DNA of 64,000 nt from Couchioplanes azureus (lineage in GTDB: Bacteria > Actinomycetota > Actinomycetes > Mycobacteriales > Micromonosporaceae). Positions 55,739 through 64,000 of this stretch are shown in pieces. The notes under the pieces were generated by a model. That model saw only the letters and a list, made by a program, of their open reading frames with translations. It had not been told where the DNA came from and did not search any database. Each line of letters starts with the position of its first letter. The first letter of the stretch is position 1. Where the stretch lies: contig NZ_BMQY01000006.1 in NCBI RefSeq assembly GCF_014648355.1, positions 241,698 through 305,697 of the forward strand. Reading direction: 5' to 3'. Made by a program: the position numbers and the translations under genes.

Positions 55739-57793
55739 ATGACCTTTAGAGGACGGCAGTCGCCGGACGGGGGCCGCTGGCGGACGGGGAGCGCTTTGGC
55801 GAAGTTGAGGCAGGACCGCCGGGAAGCCGCGCGAGGATTGCGCCCCTGGTGGCGCCCGCTCGCGTATTCCGCCGCGACCGCCACCGCCATCGCCGCCCTC
55901 TTCCACCCGAACCCGGCCGTCGCCGTCCCGGTGGCGCCACCGGCCGCGCCCGCCGGTCCGGTCGCGCTCCCCGGCGCCCCGGTCGCGCCTGCCGGCGTGC
56001 CGGGCGCGGTGCCCGACGCCGGTTCCCGCCCGATCGCCACCGGCTCGATCACGCTGCCGGGGCAGCGGCCCGGCGCCGGCACCAGCACCACCCCGCCGTC
56101 CACCCTTCCGGTCGCCACCGGCGGCGCCACCAGCCCGCTGCTGAAGAAGATCGAGGCGGGCCGCATCGAGATCGCCACCAAGGGCGAGGAGCTCGCCAAG
56201 CTCGACGAGGACCTCAAGCTCACCCGCAGCCAGCTCACGATCGCGGAGCAGAAGGTGCTGCAAGGCCAGTCTGCCGTCGCTGCGGCCGAGCAGGCGGTCG
56301 CGGCCGCCGCAGCCAATGCCGTACGGAACGCGGCAGCGTTGCCGCCGGGCATCGCCGGCTCGGGGCTGAACGACCTCGACGCCCTCGCCCGCATCCAGCG
56401 TGGCGAATCGGCGACCGAGCAGGCCGCCAGCCGGCAGCTGAGCATCGCGCAGGCGGCGTACACGACGGCGACGACCGAGCAGCAGACCCTGCGGGCGAAG
56501 CTCGACCTCGTCACCACCGAGCACACCAAGAAGAAGGCGATCCTCGACAAGAAGACCGCGGCCCAGCAGAAGCTCGAGCAGAAGCACACCGAGGAGATCA
56601 CCGCGGCCGACGCCGCCCAGGCCGCCCGGGACGCCCAGGCCGGCGTGGGCTTCCTGGCGGGCGAGAGCGCGGGCCGCAGCGCCGACCCCCGGGCCATCGC
56701 CGCCCTGGAGATCGCCCTGGCCCAGCGCGGCGACCCGTACGTCTGGTCGGAGGAAGGCCCGGACATGTTCGACTGTTCGGGGCTCATGTATTACGCCTAC
56801 CGCTCGGACGCGGCGGGCAACTTCCCGCTGACCCGCGTGGCGAAGGACCAGTATTTCCAGACCCGCGGCAAGACGGTGGACCGTTACTCCCTGCTCCCGG
56901 GCGACCTGCTCTTCTTCAACTCGACGCCGAGCTGGACGAGCATCCACCACGTCGCCATGTACGCCGGCAAGGGCATGATGGTCGAGGCCCCGCGCGCCGG
57001 CATGGACGTGATGCTCACCCCCATGCGCTGGACCCAGCTGTTCGCGGCGACCCGGATCTACGGCTCGGTCGAGGGCAAGGTCGAGGGCCCGAAGCTGGGC
57101 GCGCCGGACCCGGAGAAGCCCAGCGACCACTCGCCGGCGCCGAAGCCACCGACGAAGCCGGGCAAGCCCTCCACCCCGGGTAAGCCGTCGGACCCGGGCA
57201 AGCCCTCCACCCCGGGTAAGCCGTCGGACCCGGGCAAGCCGTCCACGCCCGGCCAGCCCTCGACGCCCGGCCAGCCCTCGACGCCCGGCCAGCCGTCCAC
57301 CCCGGGTCAGCCGTCGACGCCGGGCACGCCGCCCACCTCAGGCACACCGTCCACCTCCGGCCGGCCCTCGACGCCCGCGGGAGGCAGCAACCCGCCGTCG
57401 GGCTCGGCAAGCGGGTCCACCGGGGGCAGCAAGCCGTCAGGCTCGGCAAGCGGGTCCACCGGGGGTAGCAAGCCGTCAGGTTCCGCGGGCACGTCCACGG
57501 GTGGGAGCAAGCCGTCAGGTTCCGCCGGCACGTCCACGGGCGGCAGCAAGCCGTCAGGTTCCGCCGGCACGTCCACCGCCGGCAGCAAGCCGTCAGGCAC
57601 CGCAAGCACTTCTTCGACGGCGAGCACGTCGGCGCCGGCTGCTACTTCCACGAAGTCTCCGGCGTCGGCCGGCGCGCTGAAGACCGCCGCCGCGCCGGCA
57701 GCGGCCGGCACCGCCGCGACCGGCACCGCCTCGGCCGCGCCGTCGCCATCGGCCGCCAGGGCGGCCGAAGCGAAACAATCCGGTAACGGCTGA
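55739..57793 (+). CDS. Secreted NlpC/P60 (C40) peptidoglycan hydrolase, 684 aa
   Basis: This is a predicted cell-wall endopeptidase. An N-terminal basic region leads to a hydrophobic signal (P-L-A-Y-S-A-A-T-A-T-A-I-A-A-L-F, cleavage near residue 62). A Pro/Ala linker and two coiled-coil segments (about 135-195 and 225-300) precede the NlpC/P60 domain (about 315-440), with nucleophile C346 in F-D-C-S-G-L and H404 in H-H-V-A-M-Y. The last 240 residues are repetitive: K-P-S-T-P-G and Q-P-S-T-P-G units, then G-S-K-P-S-G-S-A units, likely wall-spanning and disordered. The ATG at 55739 is used. The coiled-coil plus C40 layout matches RipA-type hydrolases. Confidence 0.9.
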   Translation: MTFRGRQSPDGGRWRTGSALAKLRQDRREAARGLRPWWRPLAYSAATATAIAALFHPNPAVAVPVAPPAAPAGPVALPGAPVAPAGVPGAVPDAGSRPIATGSITLPGQRPGAGTSTTPPSTLPVATGGATSPLLKKIEAGRIEIATKGEELAKLDEDLKLTRSQLTIAEQKVLQGQSAVAAAEQAVAAAAANAVRNAAALPPGIAGSGLNDLDALARIQRGESATEQAASRQLSIAQAAYTTATTEQQTLRAKLDLVTTEHTKKKAILDKKTAAQQKLEQKHTEEITAADAAQAARDAQAGVGFLAGESAGRSADPRAIAALEIALAQRGDPYVWSEEGPDMFDCSGLMYYAYRSDAAGNFPLTRVAKDQYFQTRGKTVDRYSLLPGDLLFFNSTPSWTSIHHVAMYAGKGMMVEAPRAGMDVMLTPMRWTQLFAATRIYGSVEGKVEGPKLGAPDPEKPSDHSPAPKPPTKPGKPSTPGKPSDPGKPSTPGKPSDPGKPSTPGQPSTPGQPSTPGQPSTPGQPSTPGTPPTSGTPSTSGRPSTPAGGSNPPSGSASGSTGGSKPSGSASGSTGGSKPSGSAGTSTGGSKPSGSAGTSTGGSKPSGSAGTSTAGSKPSGTASTSSTASTSAPAATSTKSPASAGALKTAAAPAAAGTAATGTASAAPSPSAARAAEAKQSGNG

Positions 57794-57944
57794 GCTAAGA
57801 CCCGATCTTTACACCGCGACCGGTTGACGCCGGGTGTGCTCACGAGCGCTGATATGGCACGGTAGTGACGAGCGCCCGGCATCCGGCTTGCCCGGCGTCC
57901 GATAGGTGGCGTCGGCACGTGGGTGGCGGCGATCGGGAGGACCC

Positions 57945-60692
57945 ATGGACGAGCAGCAGGCGACACCGGCCAGAGACGGCACCAGGCCGCCCGCTGCACA
58001 GCCGTCCACCGGGGTCCCCGGGCCAGATGATCAGGGATACCAGCTTCCCCCACCCCCCGCCGCGGGCGCGCTGTGGGCGGCTCCGGCCGCGGCCGGACCC
58101 GCGAAGCCGGTCTCCGGATCCGCACCCGTCGCCACCGCGGGTTCCGCGTCGGTGCCGGCGTCCGCATCGGCCTCCACCTTCCGCTCCGTGCCCAGCTCGG
58201 CCCCGGTCAGCGGCTCCGCGCCCGTGCCCCGCTCGGCGCCGATCACCGGCTCCGCCTCGGTCGGCGCGCCCAAGCCCGTCAGCGGCTCCGCACCTGTTAC
58301 CAGCACCGCCCCGGTCTCCGGCTCGGCGTCCGCACCCAGCTCCGCCCCGGTCTCCGGCTCGGCGTCCGCACCCAGCTCCGCCCCGGTCTCCGGCTCGGCG
58401 GCTGTTCCTAGCTCCGCGCCCGTCAGCGGCTCGGCGCCCGTGTCCGGTTCGGCACCGGTTTCCGCGTCCGCGCCCAGCTCCGCGCCGGTCAGCGGGGGTG
58501 CTGCGGGGCGGGCTTCCGTCCGCAAGGACCGCTCGGCGTTCTTCCCGGACAGTCCGGGCAAATCCGCCACCGCGTCCGGTGGAGCCGGCGCACCACGTTC
58601 CGCATCCGTGTCAGGTAGCAGCTCGAAGGGTTCCGCATCCGTGTCCGGCACTTCCTCTGTCGCCTCGTCCGGCCGCTCGCAGGGTTCCGCCTCGGTGAAC
58701 GGCGGTTCGTCGCGGCCGGTGTCGGTGCCGCCGAGCCCGAACGCCGCCCGGGCCAGCGTCCCGGCCGCCAAGCCGGCCGAGCCGGCCGCTGACAACGCCG
58801 CGAAGCGGAAGGGTGGGCAGGCGACCGTCTACGGCACCCGCTCGATCGAGAACGCCGCCCCGGAGAAGCCCGCCGGCGGCTCCATCCCCGCCGAAGCCCC
58901 GGAGGACGAGGCAACCCGGGTGCAGGCCGCCGAGGAGGAGCCGACCCACGTCCAGACCGCCGAGGACGAGCCGACCCAGGTCCACACCGCGGAAGAGGAG
59001 CCGAACCACGTCAAGGCCGCCGAAGACCAGCCGAACGCGGTCCGGGCGGCGGAAGACGAGCCCATCCGCGTGCAGGGTGCGGAAGACGAGCCGACCCACG
59101 TCCAGCGTGCCGGGGACGAGCCGACCCGCGTGCAGGCGGCGCAGGTTGTTCGCGCCGCTGCCGGCGACGCTGCGGATAACGCCGAGACTACCGAGAAAGG
59201 CGGGGCTGCCGAGAAGGGAGAGGCTGGCCAGGCCGATGAGGCACAGCCGTCGACGCCGGAACCCGACCTGCCTGAGCCGTCGACCCCCGAGCCGCGGCCC
59301 GCGAAGCCCGAGCCGCCGAAACCCACCCGTCCGGAGCCGGCTCCGTTGCCGACTCCCTCGCCGGCGCCGCCCGGCCCGGGACCGGCCCCCGCTCCGTCGC
59401 CGGGGCCCTCCCCCGTGCCGCCGGGACCGGTTCCGCCGGGACCCAACCCGGACCCTGTGCCGCCGACTCCCGGCCCGGACCCCGTGCCCCCGGCTCCGGG
59501 ACCCTCGCCGGTGCCGCCCGGCCCGGGTCCGCACCCGGTGCCCCCGGGCCCCGGCCCCTCCCCCGTGCCCGGACCGCCGCCGGCGCCGTTCCCGGCACCG
59601 CCCACTTTCCCGGTAGCGTCGGGCACCCCGGCCAGTTCAGCCGCCTCGGCAGCGCAAACGGCGCCGGCAACCCCGACCGCCCCGGCAGCGACCAGCGCTG
59701 CGGCGACAACCAGCGCTGCGGCGGAGACAACCGCTGCGGCGGCGACGAGCGCTGCGGTATCCAATGTTCCGGTCAGTCCCGGTCGCTCGTCGGCGAACGG
59801 CCTGCCGGCTTACACCGTGCCTCCAACCTCCGGGCCGGTCAGCGGCCATTCCGCCCAAGCGGCCCAGAACGACTCGACGATGCCCTTCGCAACCCAGGAA
59901 CTGACGCGCGACGACGCCACCACACCCTTCGCCACCCAGGCAGCGGCGCAGAACGACGCCACCACCCCCTTCGCGGCACAAGGAACGGCGCAGAACGACG
60001 CCACCACGCCATTCGCCGCACAGGGAACGGCGCAGAACGACGCCACCACGCCATTCGCCGCACAGGGAACGGCGCAGAACGACGCCACCACGCCATTCGC
60101 CGCACAAGGAACGGCCCAGAACGACGCCACCACGCCATTCGCCGCACAAGGAACGGCCCAGAACGACGCCACCACGCCGTTCGCGGCGCAGCGGGCGGGA
60201 GCGTACGGTGCGGGGCAGCAGGCGCTGCACGGCCCGAGCGATGCCACGATGCCGTTTGCCGCCACAGGCTCTTCGCAGGGCTCCGCCTCGTTCGGGGTCG
60301 GCGTCTCGGGCGGCGGGCGGCAGCCGTTCGGCGGAGCGGGGTCGTCCTTGGGTAGCCCGTCCGCGCGACCCTCGGCGTACGGGTCGGGTTCCGGACAGGG
60401 CGTGCCGCAACAGCGCGGGGAGGGCACCGTGTACGGGGGGCTCGCGGACTACGCACCCGCCGACATGACGATGCCGATCATGACCAATCCGGTCGAGAAC
60501 TCGGGCTCGCTGACCGGCCACATCCTGGCCCAGGGCTGGCGGGACGCCCCCGAGACGCAGCGCAACAGCAACGTCAAGGTGATCGTCGCGATGCTGGTCG
60601 TCCTGGCGCTGCTGGTCGGGGTGAGCCTGCTCTTCCTGTTCACCGTCGGGGACGCCTTCAGCGACATGATCGGCGGCGTTTTCCAGGGGTAG
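57945..60692 (+). CDS. Large low-complexity membrane-anchored protein with D-x-T-x-P-[F/I] repeats, 915 aa
   Basis: I do not recognise a family. The ATG at 57945 has GGGAGG 5 nt upstream. Residues 1-280 are Ser/Ala/Pro-rich with S-A-P-V-S-G-S units. Residues about 315-395 hold some nine acidic units of the type E-D-E-P-T-H-V-Q-A-A. Residues about 430-560 are Pro-rich. Residues about 645-785 carry A-Q-N-D-A-T-T-P-F-A-A-Q-G-T repeats, preceded and followed by related D-S-T-M-P-F and D-A-T-M-P-F, with a last D-M-T-M-P-I near residue 845. T-V-Y-G occurs twice. One helix at about 885-905 is the only membrane segment, so most of the protein is probably cytoplasmic. A role as a phosphorylated scaffold is inferred, not shown. 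Confidence 0.72.
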   Translation: MDEQQATPARDGTRPPAAQPSTGVPGPDDQGYQLPPPPAAGALWAAPAAAGPAKPVSGSAPVATAGSASVPASASASTFRSVPSSAPVSGSAPVPRSAPITGSASVGAPKPVSGSAPVTSTAPVSGSASAPSSAPVSGSASAPSSAPVSGSAAVPSSAPVSGSAPVSGSAPVSASAPSSAPVSGGAAGRASVRKDRSAFFPDSPGKSATASGGAGAPRSASVSGSSSKGSASVSGTSSVASSGRSQGSASVNGGSSRPVSVPPSPNAARASVPAAKPAEPAADNAAKRKGGQATVYGTRSIENAAPEKPAGGSIPAEAPEDEATRVQAAEEEPTHVQTAEDEPTQVHTAEEEPNHVKAAEDQPNAVRAAEDEPIRVQGAEDEPTHVQRAGDEPTRVQAAQVVRAAAGDAADNAETTEKGGAAEKGEAGQADEAQPSTPEPDLPEPSTPEPRPAKPEPPKPTRPEPAPLPTPSPAPPGPGPAPAPSPGPSPVPPGPVPPGPNPDPVPPTPGPDPVPPAPGPSPVPPGPGPHPVPPGPGPSPVPGPPPAPFPAPPTFPVASGTPASSAASAAQTAPATPTAPAATSAAATTSAAAETTAAAATSAAVSNVPVSPGRSSANGLPAYTVPPTSGPVSGHSAQAAQNDSTMPFATQELTRDDATTPFATQAAAQNDATTPFAAQGTAQNDATTPFAAQGTAQNDATTPFAAQGTAQNDATTPFAAQGTAQNDATTPFAAQGTAQNDATTPFAAQRAGAYGAGQQALHGPSDATMPFAATGSSQGSASFGVGVSGGGRQPFGGAGSSLGSPSARPSAYGSGSGQGVPQQRGEGTVYGGLADYAPADMTMPIMTNPVENSGSLTGHILAQGWRDAPETQRNSNVKVIVAMLVVLALLVGVSLLFLFTVGDAFSDMIGGVFQG
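59943..60194 (+). repeat. Six 42-bp tandem repeats inside the 915-residue gene
   Basis: Six in-frame 42-bp units encode A-Q-N-D-A-T-T-P-F-A-A-Q-G-T with very little variation at DNA level (GGCACA or CGCACA, GGAACGGCCCAG or GGAACGGCGCAG). Copy number is likely to vary between strains. Confidence 0.95.
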
Positions 60693-60931
60693 GTTGCCGT
60701 CGGACCTTCCCGCGCCTAAGCTGGCGAGGTTGCGCCGAAGGGTGAGCCTGCCCACTACCGGCGCGGAATGCGGTCAGTGTCTGCGACGTTGACCCGTACA
60801 CTGATGGCAGTAATTGACCTGGCGTGCCCACATGGTGCACGCCACGGGCGTTCTTGCGGGCATTTCAGCGGCAGGCTTCCGGCAGCCGCGGCGGGCCATT
60901 CGCGAGCATGCGCCCCCGTAGAGAGGTTCTC

Positions 60932-62992
60932 TTGACCACTTTCGCTGATCCCAGCACGTTCCCGTCCGTCTTCGACGCCCCCGTCCCGGAGCAGGACCCC
61001 ACGACCACCGAGGTCGAGATCATCGCCACCGCCGACACCGCGACCGCGGTCCAGGCGGGCGCCGCGGACACCGCGGGCCAGGCCAGCGCCACCGCCGCCC
61101 CGATCGCGGGCCAGGCGGGCGCCGCGGACACCGCGGGCCAGGCGAGCACCACCGACGCCCCGACCGGCACCGATGCCGCGGTGATCACCGCGCAGAGCGA
61201 CGACGCGGCCGACGTCGACGTGGAGATCGTCGAGGCGCGCAAGAGCTTCGCCGACCTCGGCCTCCCCGCCGAGCTGGTCCGCGTGCTCAAGCGCGAGGGC
61301 ATCACCACCCCGTTCGAGATCCAGGCCGCGACCATGCCGGACGCGCTCTCCGGCCGCGACGTGCTCGGCCGCGGCCAGACCGGCTCCGGCAAGACCCTCG
61401 CGTTCGGCCTGCCGGTGCTGGCCCGCGTCGCCCAGAGCGGGCGGGCACTGCCGCACCACCCCAAGGCCCTGATCCTGGTGCCGACCCGCGAGCTGGCCAT
61501 GCAGGTCGCCGACGCGCTGATGCCGCTCGGCCGGGCCGTCGGCGTCTTCCTGAAGACCGCCGTCGGCGGCGTGCCGTACGACCGGCAGATGGACGCGCTG
61601 CGCCGCGGCGTCGAGGTGATCGTCGCCACCCCCGGCCGGCTGGGCGACCTGATCGAGCGCGGCGCCTGCAAGCTCGACAACGTCGAGGTGACCGTCCTCG
61701 ACGAGGCCGACCAGATGGCCGACATGGGCTTCCTGCCCGAGGTCACCGAGCTGCTCGCCAAGACGCCGGCGGACGCCCAGCGGCTGCTGTTCTCGGCGAC
61801 GCTCGACGGCGACGTCGACGCGCTGGTCAAGCGGTTCATGACCGACCCGGTGACGCACTCCACGGCTCCGGCCGAGGCGAGCGTGTCCACGATGGACCAC
61901 CACCTGCTGCTGATCCCGCCGCACGACAAGTTCCCGATCACCGCGTCGATCGCCAACCGGGCGGGCAAGACCATCGTCTTCGCCCGTACGCAGATGGGTG
62001 TGGACCGGCTGGTCGAGCAGCTCGCCGCGGTGGGCGTGCGGGCCGGCGCGCTGCACGGCGGCAAGACCCAGCGGGTACGCACCCGCACGCTGGCCGAGTT
62101 CAAGGAAGGCCGCACGAACGTGCTGGTCGCCACCGACGTCGCCGCCCGCGGCATCCACGTCGACGGCATCTCGCTCGTCGTGCACGTCGACCCGCCGAAG
62201 GACCCGAAGGACTACCTGCACCGTGCCGGGCGTACGGCCCGGGCGGGCGAGTCGGGCGCGGTGGTGACGCTGGTCCTGCCGAAGCAGCGCCGCAGCACCC
62301 AGGCGATGATGCAGAAGGCTGGCGTCGCGCCGGGCGAGGTCCGGGTACGGCTGGGCGACGAGAAGCTGGCCGAGATCACCGGGGCCCGCGAGCCGAGCGG
62401 TGTGCCGGTGAAGGACGAGCCGGAGCCGCGCCGCGAGCGGGGCGACCGTCCGCGCCGCTTCGGCGACCGCCCGCAGCGCGGCGGCTTCGACCGTCCGCGC
62501 GGCGACCGCAGCTACGGCGACCGCCCGCGCGGCGAGCGCAGCTACGGCGACCGGCCCCACGGTGACCGCGACCGTTCGTTCGGCGACCGCCCCCGCGGCG
62601 AGCGCACCTTCAGCGACCGCCCGCGCGGCGAGCGCTCCTTCAGCGACCGGCCCCGCGGTGAGTTCGGCGACCGTCCCCGCGGCGAGCGCACCTTCAGCGA
62701 CCGCCCCCGCAGCGAGCGTTCCTTCGGCGACCGTCCGCAGGGCGAGCGCAGCTTCAGCGACCGTCCCCGCGGCGAGCACTCGGTCAGTGACCGGCCGCGT
62801 GGCGAGCGCGCGTTCGGCGACCGGGACCGTGGTGGTTTCGGCGACCGGCCGCGCGGTGAGCGGGGCTTCGGCGACCGCTCGTCGCGCAACTTCGGCGACC
62901 GTCCGGGCGGTTTCCGCCGCGACGGCGGCCGCAACGACCGGCGTGAGCCGGGCAACGGCCGCTACCAGGGCCGTCCGGCACACACGCACTGA
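60932..62992 (+). CDS. DEAD-box RNA helicase with repeat-rich basic tail, 686 aa
   Basis: This is an ATP-dependent RNA helicase. A 100-residue N-terminal extension carries a duplicated G-Q-A-G-A-A-D-T-A-G-Q-A-S segment. The core begins at S-F-A-D-L-G-L-P with the Q motif T-P-F-E-I-Q, Walker A G-Q-T-G-S-G-K-T (148-155), P-T-R-E-L-A, D-E-A-D near residue 254, S-A-T and H-R-A-G-R-T-A-R-A-G. From about residue 510 a tail of some 175 residues repeats G-D-R-P-R-G-E-R-S-F, a disordered RNA-binding type. The TTG at 60932 has GAGAGG 6 nt upstream. The upstream gap of 239 bp suggests a long leader with a small GGCGTGC/GCACGCC hairpin near 60820-60845. A terminator follows the gene. Confidence 0.93.
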   Translation: MTTFADPSTFPSVFDAPVPEQDPTTTEVEIIATADTATAVQAGAADTAGQASATAAPIAGQAGAADTAGQASTTDAPTGTDAAVITAQSDDAADVDVEIVEARKSFADLGLPAELVRVLKREGITTPFEIQAATMPDALSGRDVLGRGQTGSGKTLAFGLPVLARVAQSGRALPHHPKALILVPTRELAMQVADALMPLGRAVGVFLKTAVGGVPYDRQMDALRRGVEVIVATPGRLGDLIERGACKLDNVEVTVLDEADQMADMGFLPEVTELLAKTPADAQRLLFSATLDGDVDALVKRFMTDPVTHSTAPAEASVSTMDHHLLLIPPHDKFPITASIANRAGKTIVFARTQMGVDRLVEQLAAVGVRAGALHGGKTQRVRTRTLAEFKEGRTNVLVATDVAARGIHVDGISLVVHVDPPKDPKDYLHRAGRTARAGESGAVVTLVLPKQRRSTQAMMQKAGVAPGEVRVRLGDEKLAEITGAREPSGVPVKDEPEPRRERGDRPRRFGDRPQRGGFDRPRGDRSYGDRPRGERSYGDRPHGDRDRSFGDRPRGERTFSDRPRGERSFSDRPRGEFGDRPRGERTFSDRPRSERSFGDRPQGERSFSDRPRGEHSVSDRPRGERAFGDRDRGGFGDRPRGERGFGDRSSRNFGDRPGGFRRDGGRNDRREPGNGRYQGRPAHTH

Positions 62993-63011
62993 TCGCACCA
63001 GCATCTGACGA

Positions 63012-63039
63012 AGGCCCCTGGCATAAGCCGGGGGCCTTC
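63012..63039 (+). terminator. Rho-independent terminator after the DEAD-box gene
   Basis: AAGGCCCCTGGC and GCCGGGGGCCTT pair over 12 bp with one G-T wobble and an ATAA loop, followed by CCTCTTTGT. It starts 19 nt past the stop codon. Confidence 0.85.
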
Positions 63040-63059
63040 CTCTTTGTCGCCCAGGAAAG

Positions 63060-63190
63060 ACGCGGGTCCACGGCCCGGAAGGACGCGGATCCACGGCCCG
63101 GAGAAGACGCGGGGAAGAAGGGCAGCCGGGGCGGGGACACAAGCGCGGGCAAGGTGCGGGAAAGCGCGGGCAAGCTGCGGGGAAGCGCAG
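63060..63190. repeat. Degenerate ~22-bp repeats before the glycolipid-binding gene
   Basis: Imperfect units of the form GACGCGGGTCCACGGCCCGG are followed by GCGCGGGCAAGCTGCGGGGAA units. They occupy most of the gap between the terminator and the next gene. No coding frame is credible. Confidence 0.55.
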
Positions 63191-63254
63191 CGAGGGCATG
63201 GCGAAGGAAGCGCAGGAGGGATTCCGGCGGCCGGTGGGCGGGTACACCAGGCGC

Positions 63255-63878
63255 ATGTCCGTCCTGCCTGGTTCGTTGTTCTGGGAGCGCCGGGACACCA
63301 CCGGTGCCGAGCACGCGATGATCGATGCGCGCGGCGGCCTGCACGCCCGCGGCATCGCGCTGGCGGTGGATCCCATTCCCTACACCGCACGGTACGAGAT
63401 CCGGACCGATCCTGCATGGATCACCACGTCGCTCGAGGTCGGCACCGAGGGCGCGGGCTGGAGCCGTACGTTGCGCCTGACGGCCGAGGGCGGTCGCTGG
63501 CGGGCGACCACCGGCGAGCAGGGTGACCTCGACGCCGCGCTGACCGCGGGCGGGCATCCCGGCGCGGGGCTGCCCGGCAGCGAGGACCCCGACCTGCTCG
63601 TCGGCGCGTACGACGTGGACCTGACCGGCTCGCCGCTGACCAACACGCTGCCGATCCGCCGCCTCGGCCTCGCGAAGTCCGACCCGGGGGTGGCGCACCG
63701 GGTCAGCGTGGCGTGGGTCCTGCTGCCCAGCCTCGAGGTGATCCAGGCGGATCAGATCTACACCGCGCTGGGCGACGGGCGGGTGCGGTTCGCCAGCGAG
63801 ACGTTCAGCGCCGACCTGACCGTGGACGACGACGGTTTCGTCCTCGACTATCCCGGCCTGGCCGAACGCCGGCCGTGA
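63255..63878 (+). CDS. Putative glycolipid-binding domain protein (DUF1089), 207 aa
   Basis: The protein matches the actinobacterial putative glycolipid-binding family by its opening (L-F-W-E-R-R-D-T-T-G-A-E-H-A), the central D-L-T-G-S-P-L-T-N-T-L-P-I-R-R-L and the V-A-W-V-L-L-P-S-L-E-V-I-Q-A-D-Q-I-Y stretch. Family members are predicted all-beta proteins; ligand binding has been proposed from structure and the in vivo role is unknown. The ATG at 63255 is chosen because it begins at the conserved domain; the earlier in-frame ATG at 63198 lies in repeat sequence. There is no obvious ribosome site. After its stop, 63879-64000 shows no complete gene. Confidence 0.82.
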   Translation: MSVLPGSLFWERRDTTGAEHAMIDARGGLHARGIALAVDPIPYTARYEIRTDPAWITTSLEVGTEGAGWSRTLRLTAEGGRWRATTGEQGDLDAALTAGGHPGAGLPGSEDPDLLVGAYDVDLTGSPLTNTLPIRRLGLAKSDPGVAHRVSVAWVLLPSLEVIQADQIYTALGDGRVRFASETFSADLTVDDDGFVLDYPGLAERRP

Positions 63879-64000
63879 CCGCGGTCGCGGACCCGCGCCC
63901 GCCATGAGCGGACGCGAACCGCGCCAGCCGGGAGCGGAGGCGAACCCGCGCCCTGAGCGGTCGCTGACCGGCGGCGGCCTAGGCGTGTTCGCGGATCCAG

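Noticed and set aside
63979..64000. 3' end of a minus-strand gene (W-I-R-E-H-A and stop)
   Set aside because: Only six codons are inside the window; plausible but too short to support a feature.

Overview
The window is high-GC actinobacterial DNA. GTG and TTG starts are common, start and stop codons overlap in operons, and WXG100/EccE-type VII secretion genes sit beside futalosine-pathway menaquinone genes. This mix, together with the Ala/Pro/Gly-rich proteins, suggests a Micromonosporaceae-like (Actinoplanes-type) filamentous actinomycete. The family assignment is inference; no rRNA or tRNA was found to test it.

Layout. 1-7155 is the edge of a type VII secretion (ESX) locus: a very large SseB-domain protein that runs off the left end, two WXG100 proteins, and a divergent EccE-like membrane protein. 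7477-12677 holds a small holin-like membrane protein, RarD, an ECF sigma/anti-sigma pair, an IclR regulator and a polyprenyl diphosphate synthase. 12879-28958 is a complete 14-gene complex I operon (nuoA to nuoN, minus strand). Upstream of it are a menaquinone side-chain reductase (MenJ-like), a small unknown gene, demethylmenaquinone methyltransferase and MqnC. MqnA (44488-45342) and MqnE (54412-55581) lie further right. The window therefore combines NADH oxidation with synthesis, prenylation, methylation and side-chain reduction of the quinone it reduces. Two Rex-like operator sequences, before menJ and before nuoA, suggest NADH/NAD control.

33097-45342 is an accessory stretch: a TetR/VOC divergent pair, an SNF2 helicase with a SWIM zinc-finger partner, a decayed IS5-type element inserted inside the SWIM gene's stop codon and carrying an antisense passenger ORF, a DUF2087 protein, a small Val-rich secreted protein, a GH64 beta-1,3-glucanase with a LacI-type operator, an aldo/keto reductase and an alpha-hydroxyacid oxidase. 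45592-52776 holds a HelD/HelR-like helicase, a two-domain VOC protein, a vitamin B12 ABC transporter (btuFCD) under a cobalamin riboswitch, and a secreted M14 carboxypeptidase. 53285-63878 holds two small membrane proteins, MqnE, a secreted NlpC/P60 hydrolase, a 915-residue repeat-rich membrane-anchored protein, a DEAD-box RNA helicase and a putative glycolipid-binding protein.

The least explained items are the 915-residue protein with a recurring D-x-T-x-P-[F/I] motif, the IS passenger gene with its internal terminal-repeat copy, the very large SseB protein, and at least seven gene-free stretches filled with degenerate tandem repeats whose unit differs at every locus.
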